Assembly: GCA_947500435.1 (NCBI GenBank)
Contig: CANMRV010000001.1
Coordinates: 682,001-746,000, forward strand
DNA length: 64,000 nucleotides
Direction: 5' to 3'
DNA from: an uncultured Flavobacteriaceae bacterium
Lineage (GTDB): Bacteria > Bacteroidota > Bacteroidia > Flavobacteriales > Flavobacteriaceae
The translations under genes were made by a program, and so were the position numbers. Positions 45,297-54,632 of the stretch are shown here, piece by piece; position 1 is the first letter of the stretch, and each line of letters starts with the position of its first letter. The notes under the pieces are model-generated. The model was not told the origin of the DNA and did not search any database. It saw only the letters and a list, made by a program, of their open reading frames with translations.

Positions 45297-46574
45297 ATGA
45301 ATTTACCTAAGACTTCGCAAAAAAGAATTGTCATTATCGGTGGTGGGTTTGGGGGCATTTCCTTAGCAAAAAAGCTTAAAGATTTAGATGCTCAGGTTGT
45401 GCTTATTGACCGTCATAATTACCACACCTTTCAACCTTTATTGTATCAAGTTTCCACTAGCGGATTAGAGCCAGATTCTATTGCTTATCCCATCCGGAAA
45501 GTTTTAAAGAAGTTGAAGAACTTTCACTTTCGATTGGCATCCGTGGAAAAGATAAATCCGGATACCAAGGAGATAAAAACCAACATAGGTGAACTGACTT
45601 ATGATTATTTGGTTTTAGCAACTGGAACAAAGACCAATTTCTTCGGAAATAAAAATATTGAGAAACATTCCATGCCGATGAAAACCGTTCCGCAAGCATT
45701 AAACATTCGGAGTTTGATGCTTCAAAATTTTGAAAAGGCGGATGATTCGAAGAATGATGAAGAGCGGAAAGCATTACTCACTTTTTGCATTGTTGGGGCA
45801 GGACCAACAGGGGTAGAACTTGCTGGCGCATTTGCAGAATTGAAACGAAACGTGTTTCCTAAAGATTATCGGCATCTGAACGTTGATGAAATGGAAATTC
45901 ACCTTTTTGAGGGTGGGCCAAGAATATTAGGGCCAATGAGCGAACATGCTTCGGAAAAATCAAGCCAATTTTTGAAAAGTTTAGGAGTGAAAGTTCATTT
46001 AAATACGATTGTGGCTGATTATGACGGCAACCAGCTGACCAAAGCTGATAGTGAGACTTTGAAAACTAAAAATTTAATTTGGGCTGCAGGGGTGACAGGG
46101 GCTTCTGTAGATGGCTTTGAAACAACAAAACTTGTTGAGCGATTAAATCGTTATAAAGTCAATCGTTTTAATCAAGTTGAAGGATATGATTCCGTTTTTG
46201 CCATTGGTGATATTGCTTATATGGAAACGGATGCTTTTCCCAACGGACATCCGCAAGTTGCACAACCCGCTATTCAACAAGGAGAACATCTATCTAAGAA
46301 TTTGAATTTGCTTTTTCAAGGGAAAGCAATGAAACCCTTTATCTATTTTGATAAAGGCACCCTAGCAACAATAGGACGAAACAGAGCTGTAGCTGATTTA
46401 GGAAAACTAAAGTTTAGCGGATTTTTCGCCTGGTTCATTTGGATATTTGTTCATCTCATGGCCTTGGTAGGCTTTCGAAATAAGGTTGTGGTCTTCTTTA
46501 ACTGGGGCTACAATTATATCAATTATGACAAGGCCGCGCGCCTAATCGTTCGACCATTTAAGCACAAAACATAA
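45297..46574 (+). CDS. ndh: Type II NADH dehydrogenase
   Basis: Single-subunit respiratory enzyme that passes electrons from NADH to quinone without pumping ions. The 425 residues have the FAD-binding IVIIGGGFGGISLA at the N-terminus, the NADH-binding FCIVGAGPTGVELAGAFAE near residue 165 and the second flavin motif FAIGDIAYMET. A hydrophobic C-terminal segment (FFAWFIWIFVHLMALVGF) would dock to the membrane. It is a single gene with its own promoter box, followed by a small transcript candidate. Confidence 0.95.
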   Translation: MNLPKTSQKRIVIIGGGFGGISLAKKLKDLDAQVVLIDRHNYHTFQPLLYQVSTSGLEPDSIAYPIRKVLKKLKNFHFRLASVEKINPDTKEIKTNIGELTYDYLVLATGTKTNFFGNKNIEKHSMPMKTVPQALNIRSLMLQNFEKADDSKNDEERKALLTFCIVGAGPTGVELAGAFAELKRNVFPKDYRHLNVDEMEIHLFEGGPRILGPMSEHASEKSSQFLKSLGVKVHLNTIVADYDGNQLTKADSETLKTKNLIWAAGVTGASVDGFETTKLVERLNRYKVNRFNQVEGYDSVFAIGDIAYMETDAFPNGHPQVAQPAIQQGEHLSKNLNLLFQGKAMKPFIYFDKGTLATIGRNRAVADLGKLKFSGFFAWFIWIFVHLMALVGFRNKVVVFFNWGYNYINYDKAARLIVRPFKHKT

Positions 46575-46617
46575 TCAATTGCATAAGTATTAAAATACCT
46601 TTGCTATATTTGCAACG

Positions 46618-46690
46618 TTGTGTTGTGACCCAAAACCTATAAATAGGTTAGGGCCAATGAAAGGCTTTCCAAATTGGAAGGCTTTTTTTT
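46618..46690 (+). ncRNA. Candidate small noncoding RNA downstream of ndh
   Basis: TATATTTG (46605-46612) is a consensus -7 element 31 bp after the ndh stop. The transcript would have two hairpins. The first is AACCTA-TAAA-TAGGTT inside CCC/GGG arms. The second is a T-tailed terminator hairpin around TTTCCAAATTGGAA. There is no open frame of note. The length would be about 72 nt. I cannot assign it to a known RNA family; it lacks the conserved SRP RNA loop. It could also simply be a promoter-terminator pair from a lost gene. Confidence 0.45.
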
Positions 46691-46720
46691 ATGGAGGGCG
46701 TTAAAGGCGTGGTAAAAAGA

Positions 46721-46882
46721 CTAGGCAGTATCCCGAAGAGTGTCTTCTGTTTTATTGCTCTTTACTTTTTTCAATTTTGGCATCTTGCTAATTTCTTCTT
46801 CTTCCTTGAGTTTTTGTTCTTGCAAGCTTTGCCATTCCTTTCTCGCTTTTGCAGCCTTGGTCTGCAGTCGCGTCCGGTTCAT
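46721..46882 (-). CDS. Small charged protein (53 aa)
   Basis: A minus-strand frame of 53 codons, starting MNRTRLQTKAAKARKEW and ending TEDTLRDTA. It is dominated by Lys, Arg, Glu and Gln and would form one long helix with no membrane segment. The frame on the opposite strand has the unlikely Phe-rich composition of a shadow. Bacteroidota carry many small basic proteins of this kind with no known role. No RBS rule helps here. Moderate support only. Confidence 0.5.
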   Translation of the reverse strand: MNRTRLQTKAAKARKEWQSLQEQKLKEEEEISKMPKLKKVKSNKTEDTLRDTA

Positions 46883-47067
46883 TTTAGATTAGTTAATGGT
46901 TTAGTCACTTCTAAGTTATAAAGGTACGGTCGTAATGTAAAGTTTAATCGATGATATGTTAATGCTAACGTTAAAATGCGCGAATTTTGGGTAAATGACC
47001 AAGGGGGATTTTAATAATTCGCTGATAATTATTGTAAATTTATTCAAGCAAAAACCGAATATACTCT

Positions 47068-48225
47068 ATGCCGTTATATCACAAGTCAGGAAAAATCCCA
47101 CAAAAAAGACATACGATTTTTAAGAAAGAGGATGGTACGCTTCATTACGAACAGTTGTTTGGTACAATTGGTTTTGACGGAATGTCATCCTTGATGTATC
47201 ATTTGCACCGACCGACGCAAGTAAAAGAGGTGGGCAAAACCTTAGATATTTCTCCTAGAGCGGCTGAAGAATACAACATAAAATCTCGTTTGTTAAAAGG
47301 TTTGGAAATCAAACCTATAGATGACTATTTAGAAAGTAGAAAGACCATTTTGTTCAATTCAGATCTTCATGTTGGTTTAGCAGCCCCGAGAAAATCAATG
47401 ATTGATTATTTCTACAAGAATACTGATGCAGACGAACTCTTATTTATTCACAAAGGTTCAGGTACTTTAAAAACGATGCTGGGTGAGATTCCTTTTGAAT
47501 ATGGAGATTATTTGGTGATTCCCCGAGGGATGATTTATCAGATAGAATTTGATTCCGACGATAACCGACTTTTGATTACGGAAAGCTATCATCCAATTTA
47601 TACCCCGAAAAGATATCGCAATTGGTTCGGACAACATTTAGAACATTCACCTTTTTGCGAGCGTGACTTTAAACTTCCGCAGAACTTGCAAACCCATGAC
47701 GAGAAGGGAGAGTTTTTAATGAAAGTGAAGAAGCAAGGCCAGTTACATCATATGGTCTATGCCACGCATCCTTTTGATGTTGTTGGTTGGGATGGCTATA
47801 ATTTTCCCTACGGATTTTCCATTCATAATTTTGAGCCTATTACCGGACGTGTTCACCAACCGCCCCCGGTGCATCAAACCTTTGAGACAAGTGCGTTTGT
47901 CGTGTGCTCCTTTTGCCCGAGATTGTATGACTACCATCCAGAATCCATTCCTGCACCTTACAATCATTCGAATATAGATTCTGATGAGGTTTTGTATTAT
48001 GTTGATGGAGATTTTATGAGCAGAAAAGGAATTGACCAAGGCTATATTTCATTGCACCCTGCTGGAATTCCGCATGGGCCGCACCCTGGTACTTACGAAG
48101 CAAGTATTGGTAAAAAAGGCACGGAAGAGTTAGCGGTAATGATTGATACTTTCAAACCTTTAAAACTTACACAGGCTGCTATGGATATTGATGATGGGAA
48201 GTATTACCAGTCTTGGTTGGAGTAG
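47068..48225 (+). CDS. hmgA: Homogentisate 1,2-dioxygenase
   Basis: Opens the ring of homogentisate to maleylacetoacetate in tyrosine and phenylalanine breakdown. The 385-residue protein has two cupin-like halves. Iron ligands lie in YNHSNIDSDEVLYY (His and Glu) and HPAGIPHGPHPG (His). Length is close to other bacterial forms (about 385-430). No hydroxyphenylpyruvate dioxygenase or fumarylacetoacetase gene is beside it in this window. The N-terminus MPLYHKSGKIPQKRH matches the family, which fixes the start. Confidence 0.95.
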   Translation: MPLYHKSGKIPQKRHTIFKKEDGTLHYEQLFGTIGFDGMSSLMYHLHRPTQVKEVGKTLDISPRAAEEYNIKSRLLKGLEIKPIDDYLESRKTILFNSDLHVGLAAPRKSMIDYFYKNTDADELLFIHKGSGTLKTMLGEIPFEYGDYLVIPRGMIYQIEFDSDDNRLLITESYHPIYTPKRYRNWFGQHLEHSPFCERDFKLPQNLQTHDEKGEFLMKVKKQGQLHHMVYATHPFDVVGWDGYNFPYGFSIHNFEPITGRVHQPPPVHQTFETSAFVVCSFCPRLYDYHPESIPAPYNHSNIDSDEVLYYVDGDFMSRKGIDQGYISLHPAGIPHGPHPGTYEASIGKKGTEELAVMIDTFKPLKLTQAAMDIDDGKYYQSWLE

Positions 48226-48253
48226 TTCTTTAATCGGAGATAAAACTAATATT

Positions 48254-48664
48254 ATGCAAAAAACTTATGTTTTATTTCTTGTACTTCTAAGTTTAATTTT
48301 TGTTCGTTGTGACACCTTTGACCCAGACGGAAATGGCAAACGCACCAGTTTTAATGGGAAAATTTTATTCAATGATAATGATGAACCTGTTGTAGGTGAA
48401 ATATGGATGACTGGAATGAAAGATGATTTCCCTGCAGATAAATCCATAGTACATAAGACTTATGAGATAGATGCTAATGGTTCCTTCAACTTTAATTTTG
48501 AAGGGGATAAGGACATAGATTTTTTTATTTTTACAATTGCTGCCCAAGGTAAAAATCTGTTAGAGAATCCAGTGAAGAGCTATGAATGTATAAGTTTTAA
48601 TTGTAATCGGATTTCTCCGGGATTGAATTATGATAATTATATAATTAAGGCGGAAAGGAATTAG
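48254..48664 (+). CDS. Small lipoprotein of unknown function
   Basis: A 136-residue protein with a lipoprotein-type signal (MQKTYVLFLVLLSLIFVRC, Cys19). The mature part is short and beta-rich (GKILFNDNDEPVVGEIWM), resembling a single carboxypeptidase-regulatory-like or Ig-like domain. The chosen ATG (48254) gives a proper signal peptide. An earlier in-frame ATG at 48188 lies within hmgA and would bury it. It follows hmgA by 28 bp. No function can be given. Confidence 0.65.
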   Translation: MQKTYVLFLVLLSLIFVRCDTFDPDGNGKRTSFNGKILFNDNDEPVVGEIWMTGMKDDFPADKSIVHKTYEIDANGSFNFNFEGDKDIDFFIFTIAAQGKNLLENPVKSYECISFNCNRISPGLNYDNYIIKAERN

Positions 48665-48683
48665 CCCTAAATGTTGAATTCAA

Positions 48684-49643
48684 TTATAGTTGATGAATCA
48701 CAAAATGAATCAAACTGGCGGCTAACTTTGCTGTTTGATTATCTCCATCATAGTTAGGATTCATTTCAGCAATATCCAAACTGATTAGCTTTTTAGAATC
48801 GATTATCATCTGAAGTGTCTCTAAGACAATGTCAGGAGAAAAACCCATAGGTGATGGAGCACTTACACCTGAAGCGTATGCAGAGGAGAACCCGTCTAGG
48901 TCTATGGTCACATAAATATGGTCTACTTCTCGAATAAAATCCAAAACAACGCGAACCACATGTTTAGCATAATGCGTTTTGAACTTGTTGTTCTCAATAT
49001 AGCTTACCCCTAAATCTGAAGCCGTTTTAAACAACACTTTGTCATTGGCATCTTTTCGAATTCCTAAACAGAGGTATTTGAACAGAGTGCCATCTTCTTT
49101 ACAGTCTTCAGCGATTTGGTAAAAAGGTGTTCCAGAATTGTTGCCGTTTTTGTTGGAGCGTAAGTCAAAATGCGCATCGAAATTTATGATGCCTATGGTT
49201 TTGTCTTTTCCTAGGTGATTTTTTACTCCGTTGTAATGTCCGTAGGCGATATCGTGACCGCCTCCTAACAAGATTGGAAATGAGTCTTGTTGTAATAGTT
49301 GAACAACTTTTTCAGCGAGATGGGTTTGAATATTTTCAAGTTTACCATCGATACATTCTAGAGTTCCTGCGTCAATAAGGGAAGTGCTTTTTTTGAGATG
49401 ATTGGGTAGTTTGGCAAGAACTTTTCGAATCGCTTCCGGTCCGTCGAAAGCGCCAACCCTTCCTTGGTTTCGCTTAACACCTTCATCACAAGCATAGCTG
49501 AGAAATGTAAAGCTCTTTTTTGATTTCTTCGGAAGTGATTCTCGTTCAATATTGATGCATTGTACCTTTTCATGCAAATAGAGTTTCTTGCCGGACTTTC
49601 GCCCAGACCAAAATTCAGGATTTGTTTCAAGATATCTATTCAT
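48684..49643 (-). CDS. hutG: Formimidoylglutamase (ureohydrolase family)
   Basis: Hydrolyses N-formimidoyl-L-glutamate to glutamate and formamide, the last step of histidine breakdown. The 319 residues carry the binuclear manganese motifs GGGHDIAYGH, NFDAHFDLR and TIDLDGFSSAYASGVSAPSP. The ureohydrolase fold is shared with agmatinase and arginase; placement at the end of a hut operon decides the substrate. It overlaps hutU by 4 bp. Confidence 0.92.
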   Translation of the reverse strand: MNRYLETNPEFWSGRKSGKKLYLHEKVQCINIERESLPKKSKKSFTFLSYACDEGVKRNQGRVGAFDGPEAIRKVLAKLPNHLKKSTSLIDAGTLECIDGKLENIQTHLAEKVVQLLQQDSFPILLGGGHDIAYGHYNGVKNHLGKDKTIGIINFDAHFDLRSNKNGNNSGTPFYQIAEDCKEDGTLFKYLCLGIRKDANDKVLFKTASDLGVSYIENNKFKTHYAKHVVRVVLDFIREVDHIYVTIDLDGFSSAYASGVSAPSPMGFSPDIVLETLQMIIDSKKLISLDIAEMNPNYDGDNQTAKLAASLIHFVIHQL

Positions 49644-51646
49644 ATATCAAATAAATTACTTAACAATTCATCTTCCACTAAGTTAGGCAAAGTAACTTTT
49701 AGTTCAGGAGTGCGTTGCATTTCTCTTTTGATAGCGAATAGGGCTTCGTCATTTCTTGCCCAACCTCTTCTCGAAATGCCATTATTTACATCGTAAAACA
49801 GCATGTTTTTCAAGCGTTTTGAAGCTTCCGGTGAGCCGTCAAGTACCATTCCGAATCCACCGTTCATTACTTCACCCCAGCCAACTCCGCCGCCATTGTG
49901 AATGGAGACCCAAGTCGCTCCTCGAAAGCTATCGCCAATTACATTATGAATAGCCATGTCTGCGGTAAATTTACTGCCATCGTAAATGTTACTGGTTTCT
50001 CGAAAAGGGGAGTCCGTTCCACTAACATCATGATGATCCCTACCCAAAACAACCGGTGCAGAAAGTTCTCCTGATTGAATAGCTAGATTAAAGGCCTCTG
50101 CAATTTTCGCTCTTCCTTCTGCGTCTGCATATAAAATTCTAGCTTGCGACCCGACTACTAATTTGTTGTTTTCAGCTTCGCGAATCCAAGTGATGTTGTC
50201 TTGCATTTGTTGCTGGATTTCTGTAGGAGCAGTCTCTTTTATTTCTTCCATTACCTTTAAGGCAATAGTATCTGTTTTTCTTAAATCCTCAGCTTTTCCT
50301 GATGCACATACCCAACGGAAAGGACCAAACCCATAGTCGAAACACATGGGGCCTAGAATATCCTGTACATAAGAGGGGTACTTGAAATCGATATTGTTTT
50401 CTGCCATCACATCTGCTCCTGCACGTGAGGCTTCCAAAAGAAATGCATTCCCATAGTCAAAGAAATAGGTTCCTTTAGCGGTATGCGCGTTAATTGCAGT
50501 CGCATGTCTTCGCAAGGTCTCTTGAATTTTCACTTTGAATTCCTCTGGATTCACACTCATCAAATGATTCGATTCTTCAAACGATAATCCGATAGGATAA
50601 TAACCACCAGCCCAAGGATTATGCAAAGAGGTTTGGTCAGAACCTAAATGGATAAATATATTTTCGGAGTCGAATCGCTCCCATACATCAACAACGTTCC
50701 CTATAAAGGCTAAGGAAACTACTTCCTTGTTTTGAATGGCTTTTTTGGCGCGCGATACCAATCCATCTAAATCATCTAATAATTCATCAACCCAACCTTG
50801 TTCGTGTCTTTTTTTTGCTGCAGCGGGATTTACTTCGGCGCAGATGGTTATGCATCCGGCAATATTTCCCGCTTTGGGTTGCGCGCCACTCATACCTCCT
50901 AATCCCGCAGTCAGAAATATTTTCCCTGAGGGGTTTTCGTCCTTTTTCAAAACATTTCGAAAGGCATTCATCACAGTAATTGCTGTTCCATGAACAATGC
51001 CCTGCGGACCAATATACATATAGGAACCAGCTGTCATTTGTCCGTATTGGGTAACGCCTAAAGCATTGTATTTTTCCCAATCATCAGGTTTTGAATAGTT
51101 GGGAATCATCATGCCATTGGTCACCACAACTCTTGGCGCTTCCATTGAAGAAGGAAATAATCCCATCGGATGTCCCGAATAGATATGAAGCGTTTGTGAA
51201 TCGGTCATAGTAGCCAAATACTGCATGGTCAAAAGGTACTGTGCCCAATTTTGGAACACGGCACCGTTACCGCCATAGGTAATCAACTCTTCAGGATGTT
51301 GCGCTACTGCAGGGTCTAAATTGTTTTGAATCATCAACATGATACCTGCTGCCTGAATGCTCTGCGCAGGATATTCACGAATAGGTCTTGCAAATAATTC
51401 GTAATTAGGTTTGAAGCGATACATATAAATTCGACCATACCTTTTTAGTTCCTCAGCAAATTCCTTAGAAAGTGCTGCATGCCAATCTTTTGGAAAGTAA
51501 CGCAGTGCATTGCGAATGGCCAATTTCTTCTCATCTAACGACAGAATATCTTTTCTTTTGGGAGCATGATTTGCATCTAACCTATATTCCTTTTTGGGAG
51601 GAAGATTCTCTGGAATTCCCTGAAGTATTTGAGATTTAAAATCCAT
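49640..51646 (-). CDS. hutU: Urocanate hydratase
   Basis: Converts urocanate to imidazolone propionate using tightly bound NAD as an electrophile. The 668-residue protein is longer than the E. coli-type enzyme (about 556) but matches the Bacteroidota form. The NAD-binding GLGGMSGAQPKAGNIAG and the conserved YGGNGAVFQNWAQY lie in the N-terminal half. The C-terminal part has HNGGGVGWGEVMNGGFGMVLDG. Second-from-last gene of the leftward hut operon, with a 4-bp overlap to hutG and 3 bp to hutI. Confidence 0.95.
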   Translation of the reverse strand: MDFKSQILQGIPENLPPKKEYRLDANHAPKRKDILSLDEKKLAIRNALRYFPKDWHAALSKEFAEELKRYGRIYMYRFKPNYELFARPIREYPAQSIQAAGIMLMIQNNLDPAVAQHPEELITYGGNGAVFQNWAQYLLTMQYLATMTDSQTLHIYSGHPMGLFPSSMEAPRVVVTNGMMIPNYSKPDDWEKYNALGVTQYGQMTAGSYMYIGPQGIVHGTAITVMNAFRNVLKKDENPSGKIFLTAGLGGMSGAQPKAGNIAGCITICAEVNPAAAKKRHEQGWVDELLDDLDGLVSRAKKAIQNKEVVSLAFIGNVVDVWERFDSENIFIHLGSDQTSLHNPWAGGYYPIGLSFEESNHLMSVNPEEFKVKIQETLRRHATAINAHTAKGTYFFDYGNAFLLEASRAGADVMAENNIDFKYPSYVQDILGPMCFDYGFGPFRWVCASGKAEDLRKTDTIALKVMEEIKETAPTEIQQQMQDNITWIREAENNKLVVGSQARILYADAEGRAKIAEAFNLAIQSGELSAPVVLGRDHHDVSGTDSPFRETSNIYDGSKFTADMAIHNVIGDSFRGATWVSIHNGGGVGWGEVMNGGFGMVLDGSPEASKRLKNMLFYDVNNGISRRGWARNDEALFAIKREMQRTPELKVTLPNLVEDELLSNLFDI

Positions 51647-51649
51647 TTG

Positions 51650-52900
51650 CTAATGCTTGTGTTTATCAAAAGCCAATTCCCCATTTTTCCAGACCATACA
51701 GGGTTTGAAATTGCCTTGATTGTATAAAATTTCTTGATAATTGTTTGTGTGAAAGCCTATGAAATCGGCATTGAAACTTTCTGCCAGCTGTCCTCTGTCT
51801 TTTAAGTTCAAAGCAGCCGCGGCGCGGAAAGTTATTCCCGCTAAAACCTCTGCATTGGAAAGCTTTTCAAAAGTTCCAAGAATTGATGCCTGAGTTAGCA
51901 AATCACCCATCGGTGCGGAACCAGGGTTATGATCACTCGCGATGGCTAGTACTCCACCAGCATCAAGAATCTCGCGTGCCGGAGTGAAATCACAACCTAA
52001 ACCTATAGATGCCCCAGGTAGGGCAGTAGCGATGACATTACTATTCGCTAGAAGTTCAACTTCTTTTGGTGTACTGGCTTCCAAATGGTCTGCACTTACA
52101 GCTTCAAAGTCAACCGCAACTTGACTTCCGGAAGTTGAAAACTGGTCGGCATGAACCGTAATATCAAAGCCCATTGCCTTTGCTTTTTCGAAATATGGAG
52201 CAATTTGCTCCCCAGAAAAAGCACTTTCTTCAACAAATGCGTCTATTCTGTTTGCCAGTCCTTCTTGCTTTAACAGGGGAAATAGCTTTTCGCTTATTTC
52301 AGCCAAATATTGTTCGTGAGTCCCATCATAATCCTTTGGAAGCATATGTGCTGCCAAACAAGTCGAAATCAAATCAGCGGAAACAACTGCATTGGTTTCT
52401 TTGATAGCTTGAAGCATTTTAAGTTCTTCATCGACAGATAATCCGTAGCCACTTTTTACTTCTATAGTGGTTACTCCGTTTTTCAAATGACGATTCGCCA
52501 ATTTGGTGGTTCGTTTTATCAATTCTTCTTTGCTCGCTTTTCGAGTTTGAGTAACGGTATCCCAAATGCCACCTCCTGCTTTGGCAATTTCCAAATAGGT
52601 TTTGCCCGCATTTCGCATGGCGTAATCTTTGGCTCTAGAGCCTCCAAAACAAATATGAGTGTGGGAATCAATCAATCCGGGAAGACAGGTGTGATTTCCT
52701 TTTAGCTCATGAATTTCTATGCCTTCGGAACGCTTAGCTAGGTCATCAAAGTTTCCGATAGTTTTTATTTTTCCATCTTCAACTATGATTCCACCGTCTT
52801 CTATAATGTGAAGTTGACTATCTGAAATGGCTCCCTTTAAGGATAGTCCCGTCATGGGAATGATTTGTTTGAAGGGGCCTATAAGTCTTTTTTTGCTCAT
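51650..52900 (-). CDS. hutI: Imidazolonepropionase
   Basis: Opens the imidazolone ring to give formimidoyl glutamate. The 416 residues form an amidohydrolase barrel. Metal ligands are in DSHTHICFGG near the N-terminus, TVHADQFS in the middle and ASDHNPGSAP near the C-terminus. It lies 3 bp upstream of hutU and 78 bp downstream of hutH. That 78-bp gap holds a 7-bp tandem repeat (52914-52941). Confidence 0.95.
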   Translation of the reverse strand: MSKKRLIGPFKQIIPMTGLSLKGAISDSQLHIIEDGGIIVEDGKIKTIGNFDDLAKRSEGIEIHELKGNHTCLPGLIDSHTHICFGGSRAKDYAMRNAGKTYLEIAKAGGGIWDTVTQTRKASKEELIKRTTKLANRHLKNGVTTIEVKSGYGLSVDEELKMLQAIKETNAVVSADLISTCLAAHMLPKDYDGTHEQYLAEISEKLFPLLKQEGLANRIDAFVEESAFSGEQIAPYFEKAKAMGFDITVHADQFSTSGSQVAVDFEAVSADHLEASTPKEVELLANSNVIATALPGASIGLGCDFTPAREILDAGGVLAIASDHNPGSAPMGDLLTQASILGTFEKLSNAEVLAGITFRAAAALNLKDRGQLAESFNADFIGFHTNNYQEILYNQGNFKPCMVWKNGELAFDKHKH

Positions 52901-52913
52901 ACTTTCTTAATTT

Positions 52914-52976
52914 GCTTTACGCTTTACGCTTTACGCTTTACGCGTATGGCGCGTAGCGATATGCGTATAGCGTTGA
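52914..52976. repeat. 7-bp tandem repeat between hutH and hutI
   Basis: GCTTTAC is repeated four times without a change (52914-52941). A GCGTA-rich imperfect palindrome (GCGTATGGCGCGTAGCG, then ATGCGTATAGCG) follows to 52972. It is noncoding and fills nearly the whole gap between the two genes. Confidence 0.85.
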
Positions 52977-52978
52977 AT

Positions 52979-54559
52979 TCAATATACTTCAAATTCATCA
53001 GAGTGTTTCGTCTTCAAAGAGATTTTCTCTTTTTCTCCGATTTCATTAATCAAATGAAGTATGGTCTTGTCTTTTATCATTTGAATGCCCATTTCAATGT
53101 CATCTGCAAAAACCCGATCCTTATCTGCAAAAGCTACTTTTTTACGGACTTCTTTATGGATTTCTTCCAAGAAAATTCCTGATTTCATGGGTTTACGGAA
53201 TTCAAAAGCTTGGGCTGCTGTTAGAAGTTCAATTGCCAATATTTTTTCAACATTACCAATTACTTGGAGTGCTTTTCTACCTCCTATGGAACCCATACTG
53301 ACATGGTCCTCTTGTCCGAGAGAAGTAGGTATGCTATCTGCGCTGGATGGAAAACACAAGCCTTTATTCTCACTTGCCAAAGCAGCGGTGGTATATTGGA
53401 GAATCATGTAGCCGGAGTTGATTCCCGTATCTTCCATGAGTAATTTAGGTACTCCGGGACTGTTACCTTCCAATGCCAAATAAATACGACGGTCTGAAAT
53501 ATTTCCAATTTCAGAAGCTGCTAGACAGGCATAGTCTAAAGCCATCGCGAGCGGTTGCCCATGAAAGTTACCACCACTAATAGTGAGTTCTTCATCTATG
53601 ATTACTGGGTTATCCGTAACAGAATTCAATTCAACTTCAACTAATTCTTTCAAATGCAACCAGGCATTGCGAGAAGCACCATGCACTTGTGGAATACAGC
53701 GCAGCGAATAGGGGTCTTGCACGCGTTCGCAATCAATGTGGTCTTCCATGATTTCCGAACCTTTCAAGAGTCGTTTTACTCTTTTGGCAACATGTATGTT
53801 TCCTTTGAAAGGACGTAGGGCTTGAAGCTCATTGAAAAACGGTCTGACCGAACCCTGCAACCCTTCAATCATCATTGCTCCAATTACATCTGCTTGGGAA
53901 AGACAAGAATGTAGCTTCTCAACCACTTTGACGGCATGAGCCGCGATAAACTGTGTGCCATTGATCAATGCAAGCCCTTCTTTGGGACCTAATTCTAGAG
54001 GTTCGAGATTGTATTTTCTGAAGAAGCTTGGCGTGTCATAAGTTTTTCCTTGGTGTTCGATTTTACCAAGTCCAATTAAGGGAAGAAATAAATGCGAGAG
54101 CGGCGCCAAATCACCGGAAGCACCCACAGAGCCTTGTGAAGGTACAACCGGAATAGCATCATTTTCGATATGCCAAATAATTCGGTCTAAGGTGGTTTCT
54201 GCGATTCCTGAAAATCCCTTTGCTAAAGATTGCGCCTTTAGAATTAACATCAATTTTGCAATCTCTTTACCAATAGGGTCACCCACACCAACACTATGAC
54301 TTTGTAAAATATTTGTTTGTAAAATTGTGGTTTCTTCTTTGGATATTTTGGTCGTGCATAAAGGACCGAACCCGGTGTTGATACCGTAAACGGGATGTCC
54401 TTTTTCAACAATATTTTGAACTATTTGCCAGCTTGCTGTTATTTTTTTTCTGGTCGCTTCGGTCAAATTTACTTTGGTCTTTCCCGAAGAAATAGTCAAT
54501 GCAGTGCTTGCAGTCAGCCAATCTTCTCCGAAATTAAAACTTGTGGGTGCTGAAATCAT
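52979..54559 (-). CDS. hutH: Histidine ammonia-lyase
   Basis: Removes ammonia from histidine to give urocanate, the first step of the pathway. The 526 residues include the MIO-forming triad Ala147-Ser148-Gly149 in GSVGASGDLAPLSH. A YGINTGFG motif near the N-terminus fits the lyase family. It is the first gene of the hut operon hutH-I-U-G and is divergent from a LysR regulator, with a 73-bp gap between starts. Confidence 0.95.
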   Translation of the reverse strand: MISAPTSFNFGEDWLTASTALTISSGKTKVNLTEATRKKITASWQIVQNIVEKGHPVYGINTGFGPLCTTKISKEETTILQTNILQSHSVGVGDPIGKEIAKLMLILKAQSLAKGFSGIAETTLDRIIWHIENDAIPVVPSQGSVGASGDLAPLSHLFLPLIGLGKIEHQGKTYDTPSFFRKYNLEPLELGPKEGLALINGTQFIAAHAVKVVEKLHSCLSQADVIGAMMIEGLQGSVRPFFNELQALRPFKGNIHVAKRVKRLLKGSEIMEDHIDCERVQDPYSLRCIPQVHGASRNAWLHLKELVEVELNSVTDNPVIIDEELTISGGNFHGQPLAMALDYACLAASEIGNISDRRIYLALEGNSPGVPKLLMEDTGINSGYMILQYTTAALASENKGLCFPSSADSIPTSLGQEDHVSMGSIGGRKALQVIGNVEKILAIELLTAAQAFEFRKPMKSGIFLEEIHKEVRKKVAFADKDRVFADDIEMGIQMIKDKTILHLINEIGEKEKISLKTKHSDEFEVY

Positions 54560-54632
54560 ATACCTTGGTTTTGGAGTATTAAAATTACACCTTACCTTTA
54601 ATAATTACCAATACCATTTTTATATATATCCA

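Noticed and set aside
46618..46690. SRP RNA or tRNA
   Set aside because: Lacks the conserved SRP loop sequence and cannot form a cloverleaf.
46691..46921. Plus-strand frame of 76 codons after ndh
   Set aside because: Phe/Leu-rich composition typical of an antisense shadow; the minus-strand 53-codon frame is more protein-like.
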